60,591 nt of DNA from NCBI GenBank assembly GCA_030426345.1, contig JAUHYU010000015.1, positions 1 to 60,591 of the forward strand. The letters run 5' to 3'. Below, piece by piece: positions 54,066 through 60,591 of this stretch. The position numbers and the translations under genes were made by a program. The DNA is from Bacteroidia bacterium. GTDB lineage: Bacteria > Bacteroidota > Bacteroidia > Cytophagales > Cyclobacteriaceae. The notes under the pieces are model-generated. The model worked only from the letters and a program-made list of their open reading frames with translations, made no database searches and was not told where the DNA came from. The stretch's first letter is position 1, and every line of letters begins with the position of its first letter.

Positions 54066-54805
54066 TAAAATCCTTTGATTTTTTCGGAGTAAATATTGCA
54101 GATGTCAATATTGATATGGCAAAAGAAATCATCACTAATAATGATTTTTCAATACCAAATTATATCAGCTTCCCAGATGCTTACGTGGTGTCACTTTGCC
54201 AGACTAACAATCACTTAAAATCTATCCTTAACAATTCCCTATTAACTCTTCCTGACGGAAAACCATCAGCAATCATGGGGAAGAAAAAGGGAATGCGTCA
54301 CATAGAATCAGTATCTGGATATTGGTTATGCAAAGAGCTATTAGACACAAGATTATCGCACTTCTTTCTCGGAAGCACTCCTCAGAGATTAGAAAAATTG
54401 AAACAGCACTTAAAAGAACAACACCCTCATGCTAACATTAAAGGATTTTCCTCTCCAAAATTTATTTCTGAAGTTGAAGCGGACTTAGGTATTGTATTTA
54501 AAAATGAGTTTGACAAGATCAATGAACTGAAACCGGATTTAATTTGGGTAGGGATGAGCAGCCCCAAACAAGATTATATAATCTATAATCATTTACCAGT
54601 CTTACAGCATGGGTTAATGCTAGGAGTTGGAGGGGTCTTCGATTACTTATCTAATGAAATAAATAAGAGTCCAGAGTGGATAAAGAAAATTGGCCTGAGA
54701 TGGGCATGGAGACTGGTAAAAGAACCAGGGAGATTATGGAATAAATACCTTTATACAATTAGAAAATTAAGTATTAGATTTCTTATCGAATACTTAAAAA
54801 CATGA
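54062..54805 (+). CDS. WecG/TagA/CpsF family glycosyltransferase
   Basis: About 247 residues from the ATG at 54062, chosen for its ATGA overlap with the upstream stop. FFGVNIADVNIDMAKEIITN is the family N-terminus, LLTLPDGKPSAIMGKKKGM (about 63-81) holds the T-L-P-D-G catalytic Asp region, and LIWVGMSSPKQDYIIYNHLP (about 160-179) and MLGVGGVFDYLSNEINKSPE are the conserved C-terminal blocks. In enteric bacteria WecG adds ManNAcA and in Gram-positives TagA adds ManNAc to the lipid-linked first sugar; here it would add the second sugar after WcaJ-type initiation. Confidence 0.92.
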   Translation: MIKSFDFFGVNIADVNIDMAKEIITNNDFSIPNYISFPDAYVVSLCQTNNHLKSILNNSLLTLPDGKPSAIMGKKKGMRHIESVSGYWLCKELLDTRLSHFFLGSTPQRLEKLKQHLKEQHPHANIKGFSSPKFISEVEADLGIVFKNEFDKINELKPDLIWVGMSSPKQDYIIYNHLPVLQHGLMLGVGGVFDYLSNEINKSPEWIKKIGLRWAWRLVKEPGRLWNKYLYTIRKLSIRFLIEYLKT

Positions 54806-54885
54806 ACTTTATTATTTAATAGCCAATTAAGTTATTAACGCTTCACTTACTGCTATATCGCGGATTCATTTAAGTAGCACTCTTG

Positions 54886-54908
54886 TTACTTTTTATGATA
54901 AAAAGTAA
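54886..54908. repeat. Perfect 11-bp inverted repeat upstream of the initiating transferase gene
   Basis: TTACTTTTTAT (54886-54896), one spacer base, ATAAAAAGTAA (54898-54908). It is AT-only apart from one G/C pair and the spacer, and lies 43 bases before the ATG at 54951. It could be an operator or a weak terminator for the upstream part of the operon; no promoter box is clear. Confidence 0.6.
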
Positions 54909-54950
54909 TAAATAGATTAAGTAAGCCAATTCCTTAACAGAAATTTATTT

Positions 54951-56318
54951 ATGGTTAAAGCTAGAGAACGTACACTTATCCTAACTTTCTTACTATTAGA
55001 CCTATTGTTGTTAAACTCTTCTTTGAGTATTGCAGCCAACATAGATAATGTACTTTTTTGGGATATTCAGTTTTTATATTACCTGCTTAATACTTGCTGG
55101 TTTATAACATATATTCTATTTATCAACGAGAAGTTGTTTTATAAGGAGAGTACGTTAATTAGGATAAAAACCCATTTTGTCAAATTTGCTATATATATTA
55201 GCTTAGCTTCATTTCTAATTGTCCTATTCAATCTAGTTGAGATTTCCCGTACCATATTTTTAGGTTCTAGCATTTTATTCTTTTTTTTAAAATTTATTAT
55301 TTCCTATTTTTATTCATTTTTAATCCGCCAAAGAAAAAATGGTCAGTATTACAGTACAATACTAATTATTGGCACAGGCGAAACCGCAGATGATATCATG
55401 CACTTTTACAAGGCAAATCCAGATTTAGGCCGTGTAGTTGGCTGTTTGTCAGAAGACGGGTTAGAAGTTCATGGACTAAACGTTGTTGGGAAAATATCAG
55501 CATTTGACCAATTTGCTAAAAGAAATTACTGCTCTGAGATTATCATAGCCATGCGGCTAACTAGGAACTATAAAATCAAGGAATTAATCGATATCGCTGA
55601 AAAGCACGGTATACGCCCCAGAGTAGTTCCTAATTATTATGAAATGTTTAAACGAGCATACGAAGTCGAAACGATGGGAAAAATACCAATTGTCAATATT
55701 CGAGAGGTACCTGTTGAAAAATATGCCAATCGGTTTTGGAAGCGCGCTTTTGATATAGCCTTCTCTTCAATGGTCCTAGTTCTTACTGCGCCATTACTCT
55801 TAATCATTTCCATTGCTATAAAACTAGAGTCAAAAGGACCTGTTCTATATAAACCAGTACGCTGCGGACGAAGATTTTCTACATTCCGAGTATATAAATT
55901 TAGATCAATGGTAGAAAATAATAATCCCCAGGCTGGAATGGTGTCGACTGTAAAAAATGACCCTAGGATCACTAAGGTGGGAAAATTCATACGTAAAACC
56001 AATCTAGACGAATTGCCTCAATTTATCAATGTACTAATGAACCAAATGTCAGTAGTAGGCCCGCGTCCACATCGAACAAACCTTAACAAGGCCTTTCAAG
56101 AAAAAGTGAATACATATATGGTTCGTCAGTATATAAAACCAGGTATTACAGGATGGGCACAGGTAAATGGCTGGAGAGGTCCCACAGAAACGAAATTAGA
56201 ATACCTAGGAAGAACTTTGCATGACTTATGGTATATTGAACATTGGTCATTTCTATTGGACTGCTATATAATCTTCTTGACACTATTTGGCACAAAGTCA
56301 CGCAAAAACGCATTCTAA
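54951..56318 (+). CDS. Undecaprenyl-phosphate glycosyl-1-phosphate transferase (WcaJ/WbaP-like)
   Basis: A 455-residue initiating transferase. Four hydrophobic helices (about 10-125) are followed by a CoA-binding-like Rossmann domain (ILIIGTGETADDIMHFYKAN, about 141-160), a fifth helix (RAFDIAFSSMVLVLTAPLLL) and the catalytic bacterial sugar transferase domain (about 260-455). The latter has YKFRSMVENN, KTNLDELPQFINVLMNQMS, VGPRPHR, and PGITGWAQVNGWRG. It loads the first sugar phosphate, often glucose or galactose, on undecaprenyl phosphate. A 145-base gap with a palindrome separates it from the upstream genes. Confidence 0.94.
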   Translation: MVKARERTLILTFLLLDLLLLNSSLSIAANIDNVLFWDIQFLYYLLNTCWFITYILFINEKLFYKESTLIRIKTHFVKFAIYISLASFLIVLFNLVEISRTIFLGSSILFFFLKFIISYFYSFLIRQRKNGQYYSTILIIGTGETADDIMHFYKANPDLGRVVGCLSEDGLEVHGLNVVGKISAFDQFAKRNYCSEIIIAMRLTRNYKIKELIDIAEKHGIRPRVVPNYYEMFKRAYEVETMGKIPIVNIREVPVEKYANRFWKRAFDIAFSSMVLVLTAPLLLIISIAIKLESKGPVLYKPVRCGRRFSTFRVYKFRSMVENNNPQAGMVSTVKNDPRITKVGKFIRKTNLDELPQFINVLMNQMSVVGPRPHRTNLNKAFQEKVNTYMVRQYIKPGITGWAQVNGWRGPTETKLEYLGRTLHDLWYIEHWSFLLDCYIIFLTLFGTKSRKNAF

Positions 56319-56383
56319 ACTTCAGTTTTATACTTTAAATTAATGTATCATTTGTGCATTGTTGCGCTTCATCAACTAAAAAT

Positions 56384-57181
56384 ATGACAAAGCTTTTAAA
56401 ACTAATTATACTTATTGGATTTGTTTTTCTTACTTCATGTAAATCATACAAAGACCTTGTGTTGCTGGATGACCTTAAGGAAGAACAAAGTTTCTTAAAT
56501 GATCAGCCTCCATATACTCCAGACTATATAGTAAAAAAGGGAGATAATTTATATGTCAGCATTCTATCTCAGAATCCTGAAATGAATCTATTGTATAATC
56601 CAGCGTCTCAAAATAATGGAGGTGAAACTGGAACACAACAAATGTATGGCAGCTTAGCAAGTCAATATATCAATGGATACCTTGTAGATAAAGGAGGCAA
56701 TATCTCCCTGCCTATTCTAGGGAAAATCCATGTTGAGGGAGTTTCAATACCAATAGTAGAGTCACAAGTCAAAGTAAAGGCCTTAGAGTATTTAAAAGAC
56801 CCTACCGTAAAAGTGAAATTATTAAATTATAAAGTAACTGTTTTAGGAGAGGTAAATATGCCTGGGACCTACTATAATTATGACAAATCTATCTCCGTAT
56901 TGGATGCATTAAGCATGGCCAAAGGCATAACGGATTTTGCTCAAACAGACAAAGTACTTGTGCTAAGGCATACAGACAAAGGGACTAAAACATATCGTTT
57001 AAATTTACGTTCCAGTAGTAATCTCTTAAACTCGGAGGCCTACTTCTTACAACCGGATGACATTATTTATGTAGAGCCAGGTAAAAATAAAAATGCAAGA
57101 TTACGATCTCCTTCAGCAGTTTTGATTTTTTCTGGAATAACGACTTTGGCTTTAGTTTTGTCATTGTTCATAAGGAGATAG
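56384..57181 (+). CDS. Polysaccharide export outer-membrane lipoprotein (Wza-like)
   Basis: About 265 residues from the ATG at 56384 (MTKLLKLIILIGFVFLTSC). LGFVFLTSC-type lipobox, with lipidation at the Cys, directs it to the outer membrane. The Poly_export domain follows (YIVKKGDNLYVSIL, VDKGGNISLPILGKIHVEGV), then a SLBB domain (VTVLGEVNMPGTYYNYDKSI) and a C-terminal hydrophobic helix (AVLIFSGITTLALVLSLFIR). Bacteroidota homologues end in such a helix instead of the Wza pore helix. It pairs with the Wzc-like protein 77 bases downstream. Confidence 0.92.
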   Translation: MTKLLKLIILIGFVFLTSCKSYKDLVLLDDLKEEQSFLNDQPPYTPDYIVKKGDNLYVSILSQNPEMNLLYNPASQNNGGETGTQQMYGSLASQYINGYLVDKGGNISLPILGKIHVEGVSIPIVESQVKVKALEYLKDPTVKVKLLNYKVTVLGEVNMPGTYYNYDKSISVLDALSMAKGITDFAQTDKVLVLRHTDKGTKTYRLNLRSSSNLLNSEAYFLQPDDIIYVEPGKNKNARLRSPSAVLIFSGITTLALVLSLFIRR

Positions 57182-57258
57182 TAATTATTCATCTAAACAA
57201 TAAGTTATTAAAAGCAATGCGGGTTTTTCATTTCGATTGCCAATAAAAATAATAAAAA

Positions 57259-59625
57259 ATGCAACTCAAAAACAATGTGAATAATAATACTCAACAGGAA
57301 GATGTTCTGGACATAAAGGCGATTCTCTTGCGCATAAAATCTAGTTGGTACTGGTTTGTGGTTTTTGGTACCATAGGTGCGCTAATAGGGTTTATCACTA
57401 CTAAAACTCAATATGAAGTAAGTACTGTCCTATTAATCAATGAAGAAATTAACCTTTCCAATGGGGAGTTCCTTTTTAATAACCCTGGATTGAAATCCAA
57501 TACTAGCCGAGAAGATAAGGTTGGCATATTAAGCTCCTATATGATCAATTTAGAAGCTGTAAAGCAATTGGATTGGAAAACGAGTTGGTACAAAAAGGAT
57601 ATATTAGCAACTAAAGATATATATAACAGCAGCCCGTTTGAAATCACAAAAATTGAAGGTGAAACAAACCTAACGGGTATTCCAATCTATGTGCAACATT
57701 TGACTGAAAACACCTTTAAAATACATGTAGATGATAAATACAAGGTGAACCAAATAAAAAAGCATATACAATATGATATAGTAGGAAACTATGGAGAACC
57801 AATTGAGAATTCACATCTGAACTTTATAGTCAATAAAAAATATACTCCTGATGAAAACGAATCTGATGAGTATTATTTTGTTTTCAATGATTATGTTCAA
57901 CTTGCCAAGAATTATCGAGCAAAGCTTGATATTAGATTTTCTGCTGAAAACTCAAACCTGATCAATGTGAAATTGACAGGTTCTAACCCCTATAGGGAAG
58001 TTGATTATCTAAATACGTTGAGTAAGGTTTATATTCAGTTTGAGTTAAATGAAAAAAATATAGCTAGTGAAAACACGGTGAAATTCATTGACTCCCAGCT
58101 ATCTGGAGTTGTAGATTCTCTACAGCAAGCAGGTAAGAATTTCACTAATTTCAGAACTGAAAACCGCGTACTTGATTTAAGTCAAGAAGCAGGCCTAATT
58201 ATGGGCCGCTTAAGAGAATTAGAGTCTTCTCAGTCACAAGCCAATATGAGGTTAGACTATTATAAAAATTTACAAAAATACATGGGAGATGCCAAGCAAA
58301 TGAAAGAAATGGTGGCACCCTCAGTCGTAGGAATAACTGATGCTTCCCTAAACAGTCTGGTAAAAAGACTAGGAGAGCTCTATGCAAACAGAAATATGTT
58401 AGTGCTAACGGTACAAGAAAAAAACCCAAGTTTAATCGCGATAGATAGGGAGATCAACTATACAAGGCAAACTTTAGATGAAAACTTAAAAAACTTAATA
58501 AGTAATGCACAGTTAGAAATAAGAAACTTAAATCAAACCAAAGCTGGAATTAATGCTCAGATGTCCAAGCTTCCCAAAACTCAGCAAAGTATGGTCAATA
58601 TCAAACGTAATTTTGATCTAAACAATGAGCTATATACATTTTTACTACAGAAAAGAGCTGAAGCAGCAATTGCTAAGGCCTCTACCTCTCCCAAAGTTAA
58701 GACACTTGATATAGCAAGGGTTGAAAATGCCGTCCCTATTGGGTCGAGAAGAATTATGAAAAGTTTAACTGGCTTAATAGTGGGTATGACTTTCTCAGCT
58801 TTATTTATGATTGTAGGTAGTTATTTGAACAATAAAGTTGAAAAAAAGGAAGATATAACAAAAGCTACAGATTTACCACTGCTTGGGTTAATTACTCATA
58901 ACAAACTGAAAACAGAATTCCCTGTATTAAAATTTCCTCATTCAAGCATTACGGAATCATTTAGATCTATAAGAACAAACTTGCAGTATGCAATTGGAGA
59001 TGATACTAGCGTAATTGCTGTCCAATCAATGATATCAGGGGAGGGCAAATCATTTGTAGCGCTAAATCTAGTTATGGCCTTTGCCATGAACAATAAAAAA
59101 GTACTGTTAGTAGATGGAGATCTCCGAAAACCTCAGGTACATTTTTCATTTAATGACCCCAACAACATAGGGTTAAGTACTTTTTTACTGAATAAAAATG
59201 GCTTCAATGAAGTTGTTAAAGAAAGTAAAATAAAAAATTTAAGTTTTGTAACAACAGGCCCAGTTATAAAAAACTCGGCTGAGATTCTTGATTCCGAGCG
59301 CCTCAAAGATTTCATTGCCAAAGCCAAAAGCCAGTTTGATATCGTCGTATTTAATAATTCGCCAATATCCATTGTAACCGATGGCAAAATAATAGGTAGT
59401 CATGCAGATGCTAACTTAATAGTTATTCGTCAAAATTATAGCAAAAAAGATCAATTGAACTCGATCAATGAATTCCAAGAACAAGGCGTTTTGAAAAATA
59501 TATCATTGATTTTCAATGATGTACATGTGAATGGAAATAGCTACGGCGATGGATATTACACTGATAATAATTCCAAAAGCAAGCCCAAGTGGAAGTTCAA
59601 GCCATCTAAAGAAGTAATTGGATAA
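57259..59625 (+). CDS. Polysaccharide copolymerase / BY-kinase-like protein (Wzc-like)
   Basis: A 788-residue protein. Wzz domain with TM1 (about 31-50) and TM2 (about 502-522) enclosing a large periplasmic coiled-coil part, then a cytoplasmic BY-kinase domain. Walker A SMISGEGKSFVALNL (about 590-604) and Walker A' KVLLVDGDLRKP are intact. Walker B, usually ending in I-I-D-T-P-P, reads VVFNNSPI (about 697-704), so the Asp is replaced by Asn. The tail has only a small Tyr group (SYGDGYYTD). It controls chain length and export with the Wza-like protein. Kinase activity is therefore doubtful. Confidence 0.92.
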   Translation: MQLKNNVNNNTQQEDVLDIKAILLRIKSSWYWFVVFGTIGALIGFITTKTQYEVSTVLLINEEINLSNGEFLFNNPGLKSNTSREDKVGILSSYMINLEAVKQLDWKTSWYKKDILATKDIYNSSPFEITKIEGETNLTGIPIYVQHLTENTFKIHVDDKYKVNQIKKHIQYDIVGNYGEPIENSHLNFIVNKKYTPDENESDEYYFVFNDYVQLAKNYRAKLDIRFSAENSNLINVKLTGSNPYREVDYLNTLSKVYIQFELNEKNIASENTVKFIDSQLSGVVDSLQQAGKNFTNFRTENRVLDLSQEAGLIMGRLRELESSQSQANMRLDYYKNLQKYMGDAKQMKEMVAPSVVGITDASLNSLVKRLGELYANRNMLVLTVQEKNPSLIAIDREINYTRQTLDENLKNLISNAQLEIRNLNQTKAGINAQMSKLPKTQQSMVNIKRNFDLNNELYTFLLQKRAEAAIAKASTSPKVKTLDIARVENAVPIGSRRIMKSLTGLIVGMTFSALFMIVGSYLNNKVEKKEDITKATDLPLLGLITHNKLKTEFPVLKFPHSSITESFRSIRTNLQYAIGDDTSVIAVQSMISGEGKSFVALNLVMAFAMNNKKVLLVDGDLRKPQVHFSFNDPNNIGLSTFLLNKNGFNEVVKESKIKNLSFVTTGPVIKNSAEILDSERLKDFIAKAKSQFDIVVFNNSPISIVTDGKIIGSHADANLIVIRQNYSKKDQLNSINEFQEQGVLKNISLIFNDVHVNGNSYGDGYYTDNNSKSKPKWKFKPSKEVIG

Positions 59626-59932
59626 ACCGGTAGAACTTAAGCTGAAAAATACCCATTGAATCATAGATTTATTAAATATATTTTACTCAACTATTAAATA
59701 AATCGTGGTTCTTCGAATAGTTGTTTCGTCTTATCCCGTCTATTATATGTGATTGATCCAACCAAGATTGAAGCTTATTAAAGAGCGACAAGACCTCACT
59801 CACCTGCTCTGATAGTACTTTCATCAGTTTTTTTACAGAGTTTCTTAACAACCATTCTGGCCTGCCATAGACAAATATAGAGCGCGCCGCCTCTCATGGA
59901 TTTTGGATACATTTCTTATTTCTAATTGCCAC
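59626..59932. other. Intergenic region after the polysaccharide locus
   Basis: A 307-base gap between the convergent Wzc-like and TonB-family genes. It holds a partial motif copy (59894, TCATGGATTT without the CC-T-run half) and a 45-codon minus-strand ORF at 59687-59824 of doubtful status. No terminator with a T-run was found. Confidence 0.4.
59687..59824 (-). CDS. Doubtful small ORF
   Basis: A 45-codon ORF beginning MKVLSEQVSEVLSLFNKLQS, amphipathic and possibly coiled-coil. The frame is open for another 20 codons upstream without a start. No ribosome binding site or family match was recognised; it could be a gene remnant or chance. Confidence 0.2.
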   Translation of the reverse strand: MKVLSEQVSEVLSLFNKLQSWLDQSHIIDGIRRNNYSKNHDLFNS

Positions 59933-60591
59933 TTATTCCTTCAATTGAAACCTGATTTTTACATTTGTCAATTTTGTAATAGTCGCATCATTTATCCTGG
60001 CAGGAACCCATGCTGGGCTTTCTTTGATTAACCGCACTGCCTCCTCATCAAGATCATCTCTTATCCCTTTTAGTATTTTTATATTGGATATTTTCCCATC
60101 TATGCCTACAGCAAATTGCAGCTCTACAATTCCTTCAATACCGTCTCGAATCGCCGACTCTGGATATTTAAGGTTCTTAAGGATGTAATCATCAAATTGC
60201 TCTTCCCCACCTTCCGGCCTTGGAACCATCAATGGATTTTCAACGCTTTCCTGAGTGGAAAAAGAGGCTGTATGGCCAGCATTCCTTGATGATTCGATAC
60301 TCTCTGATGCTACTTTCTTTCTTGCAGAAGGGGCAGATGTCTGTCGGGCTTCATTTTCTTTTTTACTTGTTATCAGATCCGCTGCCTCTTCGTCGTTTTC
60401 TGCCACTGGGGCTTCAGATTCCACCTCTTGGCGAATGGCCGTTGATTCATCAAAGTCTTGTATATCAAGATCTAAATTCAACCCTTCTATTTCTTCTTCA
60501 TCTGGCACTTCAATAAGTTCTTTTGAAATAACAGGTGCAGGTTTTTGCTCTGCTAACTGAATCTTTTCATGGGTTTTAGATGCTTTTTTAT
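59933..60591 (-). CDS. TonB family protein (partial, N-terminus outside window)
   Basis: The frame is open to the right edge, so the true start is beyond the window; a GTG at 60508 is only an internal possibility. The last 90 residues form a TonB C-terminal domain: DDYILKNLKYPESAIRDGIE, GIVELQFAVGIDGKISNIKI and LIKESPAWVPARI, the usual beta-alpha-beta-beta order with the YP motif. The preceding part is acidic and disordered (DEEEIEGLNLDLDIQDFDES). Such proteins transmit the proton-motive force to outer-membrane receptors. It could in principle energise the thiamin receptor, but there is no direct link. A motif-like sequence lies in frame at 60567-60588. Confidence 0.85.
   Translation of the reverse strand, partial: KKASKTHEKIQLAEQKPAPVISKELIEVPDEEEIEGLNLDLDIQDFDESTAIRQEVESEAPVAENDEEAADLITSKKENEARQTSAPSARKKVASESIESSRNAGHTASFSTQESVENPLMVPRPEGGEEQFDDYILKNLKYPESAIRDGIEGIVELQFAVGIDGKISNIKILKGIRDDLDEEAVRLIKESPAWVPARINDATITKLTNVKIRFQLKE

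Noticed and set aside
1-60591. CRISPR arrays, tRNA or rRNA genes, and intact insertion sequences.
   Set aside because: No regularly spaced identical repeats, no cloverleaf-like sequences in the gaps, and no transposase-like protein found on either strand.

Overview
The window is an AT-rich chromosomal segment of a Bacteroidota bacterium, most likely a (marine) Cytophagales-type member. Pointers are a PorT-type type IX secretion protein next to ubiE/menG, DUF5606 and DUF4293 proteins, a PD40/OmpA envelope protein, a TonB-dependent receptor under TPP riboswitches, and promoters of the TAnnTTTG (-7) type. No rRNA, tRNA, CRISPR array or intact insertion sequence was seen. The genus cannot be fixed from the sequence alone.

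Layout. (1) 1-10999, minus strand: a polysaccharide locus with a Wzm/Wzt-type ABC exporter, five glycosyltransferases, an FkbM methyltransferase and four sulfotransferases (one cut by the window edge). It predicts a sulfated, ABC-exported surface glycan. (2) 11000-17788: housekeeping and envelope genes (DUF5606, engB, a frameshifted OmpA-family gene, ubiE/menG, porT, an SDR, an esterase). (3) 17789-29255, minus strand: a long signalling operon ending in a clear rho-independent terminator. In transcription order it has CheR, a receiver-less CheB, a membrane GAF protein, a two-TM sensor/PP2C phosphatase (SiaA-like), a SiaB-like kinase, a SiaC-like phosphoprotein, a TerB-ABCG fusion transporter, a lipoprotein and a small secreted protein. 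(4) 29570-41304: mostly core genes (trmN6, rnhA, marC, aroQ, xerD, truA, an ABC exporter, a GNAT, a sulfatase, a NadR-like kinase). (5) 41353-43829: two tandem TPP riboswitches ahead of a TonB-dependent receptor, probably for thiamin uptake. (6) 44308-59625, plus strand: a second polysaccharide locus of Wzx/Wzy type (flippase, polymerase, glycosyltransferases, three hexapeptide acyltransferases, WecG/TagA-like enzyme, WcaJ-type initiating transferase, Wza-like export protein, Wzc-like copolymerase). (7) A TonB-family protein runs off the right edge.

The most novel-looking unit is region 3: a Sia-type partner-switching module without a nearby SiaD diguanylate cyclase, tied to orphan CheR/CheB and to an ABCG-type transporter. 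The second is a short dispersed motif (TCATGGATTT followed a few bases later by a CC/GC plus T-run) that recurs about ten times, both between and inside genes, far more often than chance would allow. Also notable are two probable frameshifts, a 39-base near-perfect palindrome, and a Wzc-type ATPase lacking its Walker B aspartate.
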